A stretch of 64,000 nt of DNA from positions 1 through 64,000 of the forward strand of contig DATKQG010000096.1 in the NCBI GenBank assembly GCA_035532835.1, given 5' to 3'. The translations under genes and the position numbers were made by a program. The notes beneath the pieces were generated by a model that was not told where the DNA came from, ran no database searches, and worked only from the letters and a program-made list of their open reading frames with translations. Below are positions 1-7,475 of the stretch, piece by piece; the first letter of the stretch is position 1, and each line of letters opens with the position of its first letter. The stretch comes from Candidatus Dormiibacterota bacterium. GTDB taxonomy: Bacteria > Vulcanimicrobiota > Vulcanimicrobiia > Vulcanimicrobiales > Vulcanimicrobiaceae.

Positions 1-1
1 C

Positions 2-85
2 CTCTACGCCCGCATGGCCCCCGCCTACGACGATCGCGCCCGCGTCGTCAGTCGCTTTGAAATCGTTCACGATCTGTTAGTCTAG
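2..85 (+). CDS. 3' end of an unidentified gene (partial)
   Basis: The first 84 bases read as one open frame of 27 codons ending in TAG at 83-85 (…ARMAPAYDDRARVVSRFE…). The gene starts outside the window. The fragment is too short to identify. It ends only 5 nt before the next start, so the two may be co-transcribed. Confidence 0.45.
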   Translation, partial: LYARMAPAYDDRARVVSRFEIVHDLLV

Positions 86-90
86 CAGAT

Positions 91-417
91 ATGCAGACCC
101 GTACGCTTACCACCCTGGCAGTATTCGCGCTGGCCGTCCTCGTGGGGCACATCACCGATGCGACCACCGGCCAGCCGATGCCCGGCATCACCGTCACCCT
201 TTCGGGCGCGAAAGCGCGCGCTACCAAGAGCGGCGCCGCGGGCGCCTACCGCTTCGCGAACGTCACGCCCGGCAACTACGTGCTGACCATCGTTTCGAGC
301 GACGTTCCCACGCACCATCAGCGCGTGGTCGTCCGCGGTAAGACCACCGTCGTCAATATCTCGGCCTGCAGCACGACCCTCGACTATTCGTGCGCGGGAT
401 CCGGCCCCGGGATGTAG
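91..417 (+). CDS. Secreted carboxypeptidase-regulatory-like (CarboxypepD_reg) domain protein
   Basis: 108 residues. An N-terminal hydrophobic stretch (residues 5-19) looks like a signal peptide or anchor. The rest matches the carboxypeptidase regulatory-like beta-sandwich pattern: GHITDATTGQPMPGITVTLS, then GAYRFANVTPGNYVLTI near residues 50-66. In this fold family the domain is an extracytoplasmic beta-sandwich often found alone or on TonB-type receptors and adhesins; it is not catalytic. The signal cleavage site is unclear and the specific role is unknown. Confidence 0.7.
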   Translation: MQTRTLTTLAVFALAVLVGHITDATTGQPMPGITVTLSGAKARATKSGAAGAYRFANVTPGNYVLTIVSSDVPTHHQRVVVRGKTTVVNISACSTTLDYSCAGSGPGM

Positions 418-425
418 CGGTTGGG

Positions 426-971
426 CTACGGGGTATGGCCGGCGTGGCCGCGTAGGCGGAACGCCAGCCCGATCATCAGCACGCCGAATACCATCGCGTA
501 GGCGCCGATGATGTAGACGATCGTCAGCGCGCCGACTTGCGGAAACGCGACCAGCAACGCCGCAAAGAGGATCGAAAGCACGCCGCTCACGATGAGCAGC
601 AGCTCTCCGGCAATCGCTTTGCGCAACTGTACCGCGGCGACGATTTCGAAGATGCCGGTGAGAAACGCCCAAACGGCGATCGTGATGTAGAGCGCAAACG
701 CGGTGATATGCGGCTGGAAGAACGTGATCGCCGCGATCGCCAAGCCGATGACGCCCTCGATCACAAACGGCCACCACCGCTCGTGCGCTTCGGCCGCTCG
801 AACTGCCGAAGCGATCGCAAAGACGCCGTCGACGAACGCATATGCGCCGAACAGGATCACCAGCGCGTAGATCGTCGTCCCGGGAACTAAGAATGCCAGG
901 CCGCCGAATAAGACGGCGGCAAAGCCGCGCAATAGAAGCGCCCACCAGTTACGCGCGAGTGAGTGGAGCAT
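426..971 (-). CDS. HdeD-family (DUF308) membrane protein
   Basis: 181 residues starting at the ATG at 969-971, which has an upstream GAGG about 6 nt away. The open frame continues further upstream inside mnmE, but only from this ATG does the protein look right. It is almost entirely hydrophobic, with about six transmembrane helices arranged as repeated pairs (e.g. WALLLRGFAAVLFGGLAFLV). This is the HdeD/DUF308 layout, known from acid-resistance membrane proteins, though function outside enterics is unproven. It follows mnmE on the same strand after a 64-nt gap. Confidence 0.75.
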   Translation of the reverse strand: MLHSLARNWWALLLRGFAAVLFGGLAFLVPGTTIYALVILFGAYAFVDGVFAIASAVRAAEAHERWWPFVIEGVIGLAIAAITFFQPHITAFALYITIAVWAFLTGIFEIVAAVQLRKAIAGELLLIVSGVLSILFAALLVAFPQVGALTIVYIIGAYAMVFGVLMIGLAFRLRGHAGHTP

Positions 972-1035
972 GTGATACCTCGTTAAAACTGTGGTCGCAG
1001 CGACCTTCGGTTGCGCTCGGCCCTCTCCTTTCGTG

Positions 1036-2382
1036 CTATTTGCCGATGCAGAAGCGCGCGAAGACCCCCGTGACGATCTCCTCGTTCGCCGCGCCCCCGC
1101 TGATGTGGCCCAGCACCGCAAAGGCCGCTTGCAGATCGCCGGCGATAAAATCGGCGGCATCGCCGCGCGCCAGCGTTGCGCGAGCATTTTCCAGCGCTTC
1201 CAGCGCTTCGTAGACCGCGGCAAATTCGCGCGCGGACGCGATGTGCGGGCGCTCCAGATCCGGGCGTTCGCTCGCCCACCCGGCGCGCGCGATCGCGGCG
1301 CGCAATGCGTCCAGCGTCTTTCGCTCGCGCACGCTTCCCACCACGTCGGCCGCGTTGCCGAGCATCGCCACCGCCGCCTCGCCGAGATCGGCTTTATTTG
1401 CAAACACCACCCGCGCGCGATCGCGCGTTCGCTCCAGGAGCGCCCGCGCGCCGGCCGTCAACGGTTGCGATGCGTCGACGACGATCAGCGCGACGCGCGC
1501 GGCTTCAAGCGCGTGGTGCGTGCGTTCGATACCGGCCGCTTCCAAGCGGTCCGCATGTTCGCGAATGCCCGCGGTATCGACGATGCGCACGCGCACGCTG
1601 TCGATAACGATGGCTTCCTCGATCGTATCGCGCGTAGTTCCCGCGATATCCGAAACCAGCGCGCGTTCCTCGCCTAGGAGCGCGTTGAGCAGCGAGGATT
1701 TGCCCGCGTTCGGCGGCCCCACGATGGCCACCGCAATGCCTTCGCGTACGAGCCGCCCCACCTCGCCGGCGCGCAGCATGCCGCGTAACGCGAGGTCGAG
1801 CGCCTCCAGCGAGGTTTGCAGACGCTCGCGCGAAGGCTCGGGAACTTCGTCGGGGAAATCGATCGCTCCGGCGAGCTCTTCCAACATCGTGCCGAGTTGC
1901 GCGCGCAGCGCCCGCACTTCGGATGCCAGGCCTCCGGCGAGATTCGCAAAGGCCGCGCGCGCCGCGGAGCGCGTCTCCGCATCGATCAAATCCGCCACGG
2001 CGGCGGCCGCGTGCAGATCCAACTTGCCGTTCATGAACGCGCGCTGCGTAAACTCACCGGGCTGCGCCAGTTGCGCGCCGGCCGCGAGCAACGCGCGCAA
2101 CACTTCGCTCGCAACGACCGGCGAACCGTGAACGTGGAGCTCCAGCGTATCTTCACCGGTGTAACTCTGGGGTGCTTGCGCGAAAAGTGCGATCCCGCGA
2201 TCGATCGCGCGGCCATCGGCATCGAGTACCGCGACGTATTGCGCGACGTGCGGGCGCAGACGCGCTTCGGGGACGACGCGCCGCGCGAGCGCTCGCACGC
2301 CCGGGCCGCTGGCGCGCACGATCGAGATCGCACCGCGCCCCGGCGGCGTCGCAATAGCCGCGATCGTTCGCTCGGCGCTCAC
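1036..2382 (-). CDS. mnmE: tRNA modification GTPase MnmE
   Basis: 448 residues, the usual length. The N-terminal tetrahydrofolate-binding domain begins TIAAIATPPGRGAISIVR. The inserted G domain has the P loop GPPNAGKSS (about 222-230), the switch region AGTTRDTIEE, DTAG near 270 and NKAD. The C-terminus is the family hallmark FCIGK, whose Cys is needed for wobble-uridine modification. With MnmG it makes the cmnm5U34-type modification. MnmG is not in the window. The start is GTG at 2380-2382, 15 nt after the upstream jag stop, so it belongs to the rpmH operon. Confidence 0.97.
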   Translation of the reverse strand: MSAERTIAAIATPPGRGAISIVRASGPGVRALARRVVPEARLRPHVAQYVAVLDADGRAIDRGIALFAQAPQSYTGEDTLELHVHGSPVVASEVLRALLAAGAQLAQPGEFTQRAFMNGKLDLHAAAAVADLIDAETRSAARAAFANLAGGLASEVRALRAQLGTMLEELAGAIDFPDEVPEPSRERLQTSLEALDLALRGMLRAGEVGRLVREGIAVAIVGPPNAGKSSLLNALLGEERALVSDIAGTTRDTIEEAIVIDSVRVRIVDTAGIREHADRLEAAGIERTHHALEAARVALIVVDASQPLTAGARALLERTRDRARVVFANKADLGEAAVAMLGNAADVVGSVRERKTLDALRAAIARAGWASERPDLERPHIASAREFAAVYEALEALENARATLARGDAADFIAGDLQAAFAVLGHISGGAANEEIVTGVFARFCIGK

Positions 2383-2397
2383 CGGGTTAAGCGGCGG

Positions 2398-3084
2398 CTA
2401 CGTCGGGAAGATGACGACGCAGCGCTCGGGCTCTTCGCCTTCGGATTCGGTGCGCACCAGCTCGTTGTCTTGGATCGAAAGATGCACGATCTTGCGCTCC
2501 GACGGCAGCATCGGTTCCATCTTCTGCGGCTTCTTTTCGAGCAGCACGCGCTCGACGGTTTCAAACGCGAGATTCTTGAGCTGCTCGGCCCGGCGGGCGC
2601 GGTAGCCTTCGGCATCGATCGTGTAGTAACGGCGATTGTTGCGCACGCCCACGTTGATCATGTTGTTAAAAATGAGGTTGATCGCTTCGAGCGTGTTCCC
2701 GTGGCGGCCGATCAGCATCGCAAGATCCGGGCCCGTGACTTCGAGATACTCGCCTTCGGGACGCGGAATGTAGGCGATGTCGGCGTGCTGTACGCCCATC
2801 AGGTTGAGCAACGCATCGAGGAGAGCGTGCGCCGGCTTGGCGTTATCGGGCAAGGCCTGCCCGGGTGCGCTCGGGCCGCGGTGAAAGTTTCCGCCACCAC
2901 CGCCGTAACTGCGTCCGCCGCCGTAGCCGCCCGGCCCCCGCCGGCCGCCGCCGCCGCCGCCGCCGTATCCGCCGGGGCGCCGGTTACCGCCGCCTTCGCG
3001 CGGGCCGCCGCCCTTGCCCGGAATATTGCGGTCGCGAATATTCGCAGGCTGTTCTTCGAACTCGAAATCGTCTTCGTAAAGCAT
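2398..3084 (-). CDS. khpB: KhpB/Jag-type RNA-binding protein (KH + R3H) with a Gly-rich N-terminus
   Basis: 228 residues. Residues about 24-70 are a low-complexity Gly/Arg stretch (runs of GGGGG, RRGPGGYGGG), followed by a KH domain (about 84-150, with LIGRHGNTLEAIN as the GXXG-type loop) and a C-terminal R3H domain (about 160-220, with LPSERKIVHLSI). Canonical Jag proteins carry a Jag_N domain at the front, which I cannot see; an RGG-like tail replaces it. KhpB binds many RNAs and affects cell division and envelope growth in Gram-positives. It sits directly downstream of yidC, as in most bacteria. Confidence 0.9.
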   Translation of the reverse strand: MLYEDDFEFEEQPANIRDRNIPGKGGGPREGGGNRRPGGYGGGGGGGRRGPGGYGGGRSYGGGGGNFHRGPSAPGQALPDNAKPAHALLDALLNLMGVQHADIAYIPRPEGEYLEVTGPDLAMLIGRHGNTLEAINLIFNNMINVGVRNNRRYYTIDAEGYRARRAEQLKNLAFETVERVLLEKKPQKMEPMLPSERKIVHLSIQDNELVRTESEGEEPERCVVIFPT

Positions 3085-3090
3085 CGGTCG

Positions 3091-3948
3091 TTAGGCGCCT
3101 TTCGTGGATTTTTTCTTCGACTTCTTCGCCGGGCTACCGCTCGAAAGAGCGGCCGTCGCAGCGGATCCGTTGGCGGGGAGATCCTCGGTGATCACGTGCT
3201 CGCTATCGATGAACGAGAGCGGCTCGTGATACTTACGCAACATGTAGAATTGCTGCGCCATCGTGAACACGTTGTACGAAAGCCAGTACAGCACCATCGC
3301 CGACGGCCAGTTCGCGCGATAACCGAAGAAACCGATCATCAGCGGCGAGAGAATTTGCATCACTTTGAGCTGTTGCGCCTGCGCGGGATCCGTCGCCGGC
3401 ATCGTCGTGAAGCGCATGCTGACGTACTGCGTCACCATGTACACGACCACCAGCAGAATATCGGCGCCGGCCAAATTCTGCGCGAGAATCTTCGGGAACT
3501 GCGCCGCGAGCGGGCTGCCGATCCAGAGGAACGATGCGTGCGCGTACAGATCGCGATGCGACGTGACCGCGTAGAAAACGCTAAACAGAATCGGCAGCTG
3601 CACCAGCGTCGGCCAGCAGCCGGCCAGCGGGTTGACGCCCTGCTCTTTGTAGAGCGCCATCTGCTCTTGCTGCAGCTTCTGCGGCTCGCTCTTGTAGCGT
3701 TCCTGAAGCTTCTTGAGCTTCGGGGCGACCTTCTGCATGGCGATCATCGCTTTGAACTGCGCGACGTTGAGCTTCCAGAAAACGATACGAATTAATGCGG
3801 CGAGGACGATCAGGCTCAAGCCCAGGCTGACGCCCAAGTTGAGGCCGATCGCTTGGAACTCGGTGGCGAGGTGAGCGAGAACCCACGAGATGCCCGCGAC
3901 GATCGGGTCGAAGATCGGGCTCAGGAACCCGGCGAGTAAGAGGTGCAA
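3091..3948 (-). CDS. yidC: Membrane protein insertase YidC (short, Oxa1-like form)
   Basis: 285 residues with a TTG start at 3946-3948. It inserts membrane proteins alone or with SecYEG. The core has five hydrophobic segments, the hydrophilic-groove Arg in ALIRIVFWKL (R54), the coiled-coil hairpin KLKKLQERYKSEPQKLQQEQ and the typical NPLAGCWPTLVQLPI motif. It lacks the large periplasmic domain of proteobacterial YidC, so it resembles Gram-positive/Oxa1 forms despite the diderm context. The C-terminus is Lys-rich (KKSKKKSTKGA), a likely ribosome-binding tail. Tightly packed between yidD (3 nt) and khpB (6 nt). Confidence 0.96.
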   Translation of the reverse strand: MHLLLAGFLSPIFDPIVAGISWVLAHLATEFQAIGLNLGVSLGLSLIVLAALIRIVFWKLNVAQFKAMIAMQKVAPKLKKLQERYKSEPQKLQQEQMALYKEQGVNPLAGCWPTLVQLPILFSVFYAVTSHRDLYAHASFLWIGSPLAAQFPKILAQNLAGADILLVVVYMVTQYVSMRFTTMPATDPAQAQQLKVMQILSPLMIGFFGYRANWPSAMVLYWLSYNVFTMAQQFYMLRKYHEPLSFIDSEHVITEDLPANGSAATAALSSGSPAKKSKKKSTKGA

Positions 3949-3951
3949 CGG

Positions 3952-4185
3952 TTACCTTTCGATAGGGCGCGAGCGTTCGGGAACGAGATCGACGCCCCCA
4001 GGGTGCAGCGGATGGCAGCGCGCGAGCCGCCCGAGGGCGAGCAGGGAACCGCGTACGGACCCGTGCTTCTGGATCGCCTCGAGCGCATACTGCGAGCAAC
4101 TCGGGTAAAAACGGCAGGCGGGCGGGAGCAGCGGCGAGACCAGCTGCTTGTAGACCCGAAGAATGAAGACGAGAACGGATCGCAT
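3952..4185 (-). CDS. yidD: YidD membrane-insertion efficiency factor
   Basis: 77 residues with the family signature CRFYPSCSQYALEAIQKHG and CHPLHPGGVDLVP, preceded by an amphipathic hydrophobic N-terminus (VLVFILRVYKQLVSPLLPP). YidD aids YidC-dependent insertion and is usually encoded between rnpA and yidC, as here. Its ATG overlaps the rnpA stop by one base, indicating translational coupling. Confidence 0.95.
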   Translation of the reverse strand: MRSVLVFILRVYKQLVSPLLPPACRFYPSCSQYALEAIQKHGSVRGSLLALGRLARCHPLHPGGVDLVPERSRPIER

Positions 4186-4502
4186 CAGGCGAGCGCCCGT
4201 GCGAGGTCGGCCCGGAGGCTCGCGAAGTCGGCGGCAGCCGCGCCCGGCCGGGCAACAAGAAGCAGCCGCAGGCGACGGCCCGCGAGCTGCTCGTGAAGTA
4301 TCGCCTTCAGGCGGCGACGCAACGTATTTCGAACCACGGCTTTTCCGATCGAGACCCCGATCGCGATGCCGACCAGCGAGGCTGGATCGGCGGGGAAGGC
4401 ATCGGCACGATACACCGTGAGGTGCCTCGTCCCGACACGCCGGCCGCGCTGCCGTAAACGGCTAAAATCCGCCCTACGGCGCAGGCTAGCAAACGGACGC
4501 AT
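4185..4502 (-). CDS. rnpA: Ribonuclease P protein component
   Basis: 105 residues. It holds the RNase P protein motif VRNTLRRRLKAIL (the RNR box) and the leading aromatic-basic stretch FASLRRRADFSRLRQRGRR. It binds RNase P RNA and the tRNA 5' leader. It lies 4 nt downstream of rpmH in the conserved rpmH-rnpA pair. The RNase P RNA gene itself is not in the window. Confidence 0.95.
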   Translation of the reverse strand: MRPFASLRRRADFSRLRQRGRRVGTRHLTVYRADAFPADPASLVGIAIGVSIGKAVVRNTLRRRLKAILHEQLAGRRLRLLLVARPGAAAADFASLRADLARALA

Positions 4503-4506
4503 CGGC

Positions 4507-4641
4507 CTAAACGGTCAGGCGATGACGCCCCTTCTTACGGCGGCGGGAAAGAACCCGGCGCCCATTCTTGGTGCTCATCCGCTCGAGGAAGCCGTGCACG
4601 CGCTTGCGACGGCGGTTGTGCGGCTGGTACGTCCGCTTCAT
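4507..4641 (-). CDS. rpmH: Large ribosomal subunit protein bL34
   Basis: 44 residues, starting [20 protein letters not shown] and ending in a basic stretch ([12 protein letters not shown]), the near-invariant bL34 pattern. The true ATG is at 4639-4641 with an AGGAG ribosome binding site at 4654-4658; a longer in-frame extension upstream runs through the leader hairpin and is not real. First gene of the minus-strand operon. Confidence 0.98.
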   Translation of the reverse strand: MKRTYQPHNRRRKRVHGFLERMSTKNGRRVLSRRRKKGRHRLTV

Positions 4642-4660
4642 GGTCGTTCGAACTCCTAGG

Positions 4661-4687
4661 TAAAAATAGCCGCCAAAGACCGGCGGC
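4661..4687 (-). terminator. Terminator-like hairpin in the rpmH leader (possible attenuator)
   Basis: Read on the minus strand: GCCGCC, 7-nt loop GGTCTTT, GGCGGC, then TATTTTTA. A perfect 6-bp GC stem followed by a U-rich run lies between the promoter (4700-4729) and the bL34 ribosome binding site (4654-4658). It has the shape of an intrinsic terminator inside a 5' leader. Confidence 0.6.
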
Positions 4688-4699
4688 ATACAGCCCCTT

Positions 4700-4729
4700 A
4701 GTATAGACAGGCCCCCACGGCCCCGTCAA
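4700..4729 (-). promoter_or_regulatory. Sigma-70-type promoter of the rpmH operon
   Basis: On the minus strand TTGACG (4724-4729) and TATACT (4700-4705) are separated by 18 nt, close to the housekeeping consensus. It points toward rpmH with a leader of roughly 50 nt. Confidence 0.7.
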
Positions 4730-4795
4730 GACCAAAAGCCGCTGGGGTAGCGGGTCAATTTAAGTGGACCAAGCAGCTTCGTCTATTTTGGGTCC

Positions 4796-4957
4796 ATGGG
4801 AGGCTTGAGGACGCTACCGCAAAGGCACGCGGGATCGACGGGCCAGAGAAGAACCCCGCAGCGCAGGCAGCTAGGCCATCTGGGCGGCCTCAAGGGCGGC
4901 AAAGCGCGGCAATGCTTAACCGCTCAAGCACAGGCGGCGCGGTCGAAACGGCTCTAA
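4796..4957 (+). CDS. Small Lys/Gly-rich ORF with an LGGLKGGKAR motif (possible remnant)
   Basis: 53 codons. Residues about 23-39 read RRQLGHLGGLKGGKARQ, resembling the short repeated motif (LGRLGGLKGGKAR…LTPEQR…) found in many small bacterial proteins of unknown role. After the motif the usual helix-forming segment is not recognisable. It overlaps the 3' end of the Doc-like gene on the other strand by 68 nt, has no clear ribosome binding site and a 6-bp inverted repeat (TGGACC 4765-4770 / GGTCCA 4791-4796) sits just upstream. Gene, fragment, or chance are all possible. Confidence 0.3.
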   Translation: MGGLRTLPQRHAGSTGQRRTPQRRQLGHLGGLKGGKARQCLTAQAQAARSKRL

Positions 4958-5282
4958 ATCGCAGATGCTCGATCGCGAAGCCACCGAGCGATGTGATCGG
5001 GATCTGCGTTTCGTGATCTTCCGTGGCTTCAATTGTCCACCCATTAAGTTCAGCGAATGTCACGACGGAAAGCCAGGCGGTTCTCTTGTTGCCGTCTACA
5101 AGGGGCTGATTCTCGGCAAGAGACCGCATAAGCGCGGCTGCCTGCTGAAAGAAATCCTTGTGCAAGTATTCACCACCGAAAGATGCCTGCGGCGCGAAAA
5201 CCGCTGACTCGAAAAGGTCCATTGAACGAATCATCACTGGGCCTTTTGTGGCAATTTCCGCAATTTTGCGGACCTGCTCCAC
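4890..5282 (-). CDS. Doc/Fic-family toxin-like protein with altered catalytic motif
   Basis: 130 residues from a GTG start at 5280-5282. It matches the Doc death-on-curing toxin family: FESAVFAPQASFGGEYLHKD, QQAAALMRSLAEN, and the Fic loop QPLVDGNKRTAW. Doc normally begins this loop with a catalytic His (H-P-F/L-x-D-G-N-K-R-T). Here residue 59 is Gln, read directly from codon CAG. In Doc the His drives phosphorylation of EF-Tu, so this copy may be inactive. The C-terminal tail after about residue 108 is atypical. It is encoded 16 nt downstream of an RHH-like antitoxin. Base composition is visibly lower in GC than its neighbours, suggesting transfer. Confidence 0.8.
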   Translation of the reverse strand: MEQVRKIAEIATKGPVMIRSMDLFESAVFAPQASFGGEYLHKDFFQQAAALMRSLAENQPLVDGNKRTAWLSVVTFAELNGWTIEATEDHETQIPITSLGGFAIEHLRFRAVSTAPPVLERLSIAALCRP

Positions 5283-5298
5283 CGAGAGGAAGCGCGAA

Positions 5299-5526
5299 TC
5301 AGAGATTCTTCAGCGCCTCCAAAATGCGTTCATCTTTTTTGGCTAAGCGGCGAGCGATCTGTTCGACTTCGCTATCCAAAGGCGGAGCCTTCAATAGTCG
5401 ACGAACAGCGACATTTACGACCGCGTTCTCGCTCATTGAGGCATAATCACCCTCACGGCGCTTCAGGAGATCGGCAACCTCCGGCTCAAGGCGAAAGGTA
5501 CTAGCTTTCCGGGGCATCCTCTTCAT
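5299..5526 (-). CDS. Ribbon-helix-helix-like antitoxin of the Doc module
   Basis: 75 residues from the ATG at 5524-5526 (an internal alternative is at 5515-5517). The N-terminal half, TFRLEPEVADLLKRREGDY then SENAVVNVAVRRLL, has the strand-helix-helix spacing of CopG/RHH DNA-binding domains; the C-terminal half (EVEQIARRLAKKDERILEAL) would be the toxin-binding helix. First gene of the pair with the Doc-like toxin. A symmetric operator lies immediately upstream, consistent with autoregulation. Confidence 0.7.
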   Translation of the reverse strand: MKRMPRKASTFRLEPEVADLLKRREGDYASMSENAVVNVAVRRLLKAPPLDSEVEQIARRLAKKDERILEALKNL

Positions 5527-5555
5527 GGTGTCATCATGATACCACAATGACACCA
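5526..5555 (-). promoter_or_regulatory. Operator-like array of inverted half-sites before the antitoxin gene
   Basis: A perfect 9-bp inverted repeat, TGGTGTCAT (5526-5534) and ATGACACCA (5547-5555), flanks a third near-copy, ATGATACC (5536-5543), that forms a second, overlapping palindrome with the left arm around ATCATGAT (5533-5540). Closely spaced half-sites next to the start codon are typical for RHH antitoxin autorepression. Confidence 0.6.
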
Positions 5556-6107
5556 CACTCAGCCATCCGCACCCCGGTGCTTGCCGACGACATGTGCGGG
5601 GGAATTCAACGAGAACGTTGAGCCGATCCCGGCCATGCTTCAAATATCGTGCGGGCCACCGGGCCGAGGTGCGACGTGAAGCTTCGCAACCACATAGCTA
5701 AGCGCTTGGTGGATCGTTTCCGAGCCCTTAATCTTTGCCTGGCGGAGAGTCGGTTACGAGGGAGTTAGGAGGCGAGCTCCCTCTCGCGCGGGAGCGCTTC
5801 TCCACACGTGTGGACAAGCCTGTGGAAAAGCACCACCCGAAAGACCCCTGCGATGGACCGCAAACGCCTGTTTTAGAAGGTGATTCGTGCTTGTCAAGGG
5901 GCGATTCTCAGCGCCTTCTCAGTCGCGAAAAAACGTTGAAAACACGTTGTTTTTTCGCTGTGGATAAGTGGATAAGATTGAGCCCATTTTCCGCAGGAGA
6001 GGCGCCTGATTAAGCCAACCGATTGCGTCCTCACGTCGACCGCGCGTCACCGGCAACGGTACCGAGCGGCCCGATACTTCGCAGTTTGGTTATGGGGTCG
6101 TATTACG
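5556..6107. other. Origin region upstream of dnaA (oriC part 1)
   Basis: 552 nt without a convincing gene. DnaA-box-like 9-mers: TTCTCCACA (5798-5806) facing TGTGGACAA (5809-5817), TGTGGAAAA (5821-5829), the perfect consensus in reverse TGTGGATAA (5959-5967) and a one-mismatch AGTGGATAA (5967-5975) abutting it. A T-rich stretch (5949-5955) precedes the last pair. 5556-5797 shows nothing I recognise. Position directly before dnaA supports initiation or dnaA autoregulation. The open frame 5735-6013 across these boxes is not gene-like. Confidence 0.7.
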
Positions 6108-7475
6108 ATGGCGCTTGCGGTCGGCACTTCCGAAATCTCGCACGAACTCTGGCTTTCAGCACTCGATGCGCTCGAGCGCCGTTTTTCCAAGCCGATCTTC
6201 GAGATGTGGATCAAACCGATTCGCTTGGTTTCGTTTACCGGAAATCAGATGGAACTCTCGGTGCAGAGCAAGTTTGCTCGCGACTGGGTCGAGAACCGGC
6301 TCAAGCCCCAGATCGCGGTCGCATTGGGTGAAGTGTTCGATACCGAACTCGACCTCACCATCGTGGTCGCCGAGCCCGTCGAAGCGGCTCCGCCCGCGCC
6401 GGGAATCGCCCCTGCCGGCGCGGCTTTGCGCTCGCTAGACGATCTGCGTACGGCGAATCTCAACGGCCGCTATACCTTTCAAGAGTTCGTGGTGGGCAAC
6501 TCCAACCGTTTCGCCCACGCCGCAGCACAGGCGGTTGCTTGCGCACCGGCGCGAGCGTACAACCCGCTCTTCCTTTATGGTGGGGTCGGGCTCGGGAAGA
6601 CGCATTTGATGCACGCGATCGGGCACCGCGTGATGCTCGACAATCCGCAAGCCAACGTCGTCTACGTCACGTGCGAGAAGTTCACGAACGAGTTCATCAT
6701 CGCGCTGCAAAACAACCGGACGCCGGAGTTTCGCAATCGCTACCGTCAGGTCGACGTGCTCTTGATCGACGACATTCAGTTCCTGGCCGGCAAAGAGACC
6801 ACCCAAGAAGAGTTCTTCCATACCTTCAACGCGTTGCACGAGTCCGGGCGACAGCTCATCATCTCCTCGGACCGCCCTCCGAAAGAGATCCAGACGCTGG
6901 AATCGCGGCTGCGCTCCCGCTTCGAGTGGGGGCTGCTCACCGATATCCAGGCCCCCGACATCGAGACCCGTGAAGCGATCCTGCGCAAGAAAGCCGAGAG
7001 CGAGAAGATCCCCGTCCCCGACGAGGTCACCTCGTTCATCGCTAAAGTGATTCCGTCGAACATCCGCGAGCTCGAGGGCGCGCTGATCCGCGTGGTCGCC
7101 TACGCCTCGCTCACGAAGTCGCCCATCACGCTCGACCTGGCGGCCGAAGTCCTCAAGAGCGCGGTCGGGCAGCAACCCCTGCACCGCATTACCATCGCCA
7201 AGATCAAGGATACCGTGGCCAACGCCCACGGGCTCACCGTCAAAGAGATGGACAACGGCCGGCGCGACCAGCGCCTGGCCGGCCCGCGCCAGATCGCCAT
7301 GTACATCGCGACCGAGCTCACCGACTACTCCCTGCCGCAGATCGCCCGCGACTTCGGCAAAAAAGACCACACCACGGTCATGTACGCTCGCGACAAGATC
7401 AAGGACCAGATGCAGCGCGACGAAGCCTTCCGCAACAAGGTACGACAGCTCATCGCGATGTGTCAGAACCCGTAG
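6108..7475 (+). CDS. dnaA: Chromosomal replication initiator DnaA
   Basis: 455 residues. Domain I (1-85) contains FEMWIKPIRLVSF; a short Pro/Ala linker follows (about 90-105); the AAA+ domain has Walker A GGVGLGKTH (158-166) and Walker B VDVLLIDDIQFLAGK; the C-terminal DNA-binding domain carries the signature ARDFGKKDHTTVMYARDKI (about 420-437). It binds the DnaA boxes on both sides of the gene and melts the origin. Start ATG at 6108; an upstream ATG in another frame is a shadow. Confidence 0.98.
   Translation: MALAVGTSEISHELWLSALDALERRFSKPIFEMWIKPIRLVSFTGNQMELSVQSKFARDWVENRLKPQIAVALGEVFDTELDLTIVVAEPVEAAPPAPGIAPAGAALRSLDDLRTANLNGRYTFQEFVVGNSNRFAHAAAQAVACAPARAYNPLFLYGGVGLGKTHLMHAIGHRVMLDNPQANVVYVTCEKFTNEFIIALQNNRTPEFRNRYRQVDVLLIDDIQFLAGKETTQEEFFHTFNALHESGRQLIISSDRPPKEIQTLESRLRSRFEWGLLTDIQAPDIETREAILRKKAESEKIPVPDEVTSFIAKVIPSNIRELEGALIRVVAYASLTKSPITLDLAAEVLKSAVGQQPLHRITIAKIKDTVANAHGLTVKEMDNGRRDQRLAGPRQIAMYIATELTDYSLPQIARDFGKKDHTTVMYARDKIKDQMQRDEAFRNKVRQLIAMCQNP

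Noticed and set aside
1816-3795. 659-codon plus-strand open frame across mnmE, khpB and yidC.
   Set aside because: It is antisense to three well-defined genes and its translation is Arg/Ala/His-rich, typical of a GC-rich shadow frame.
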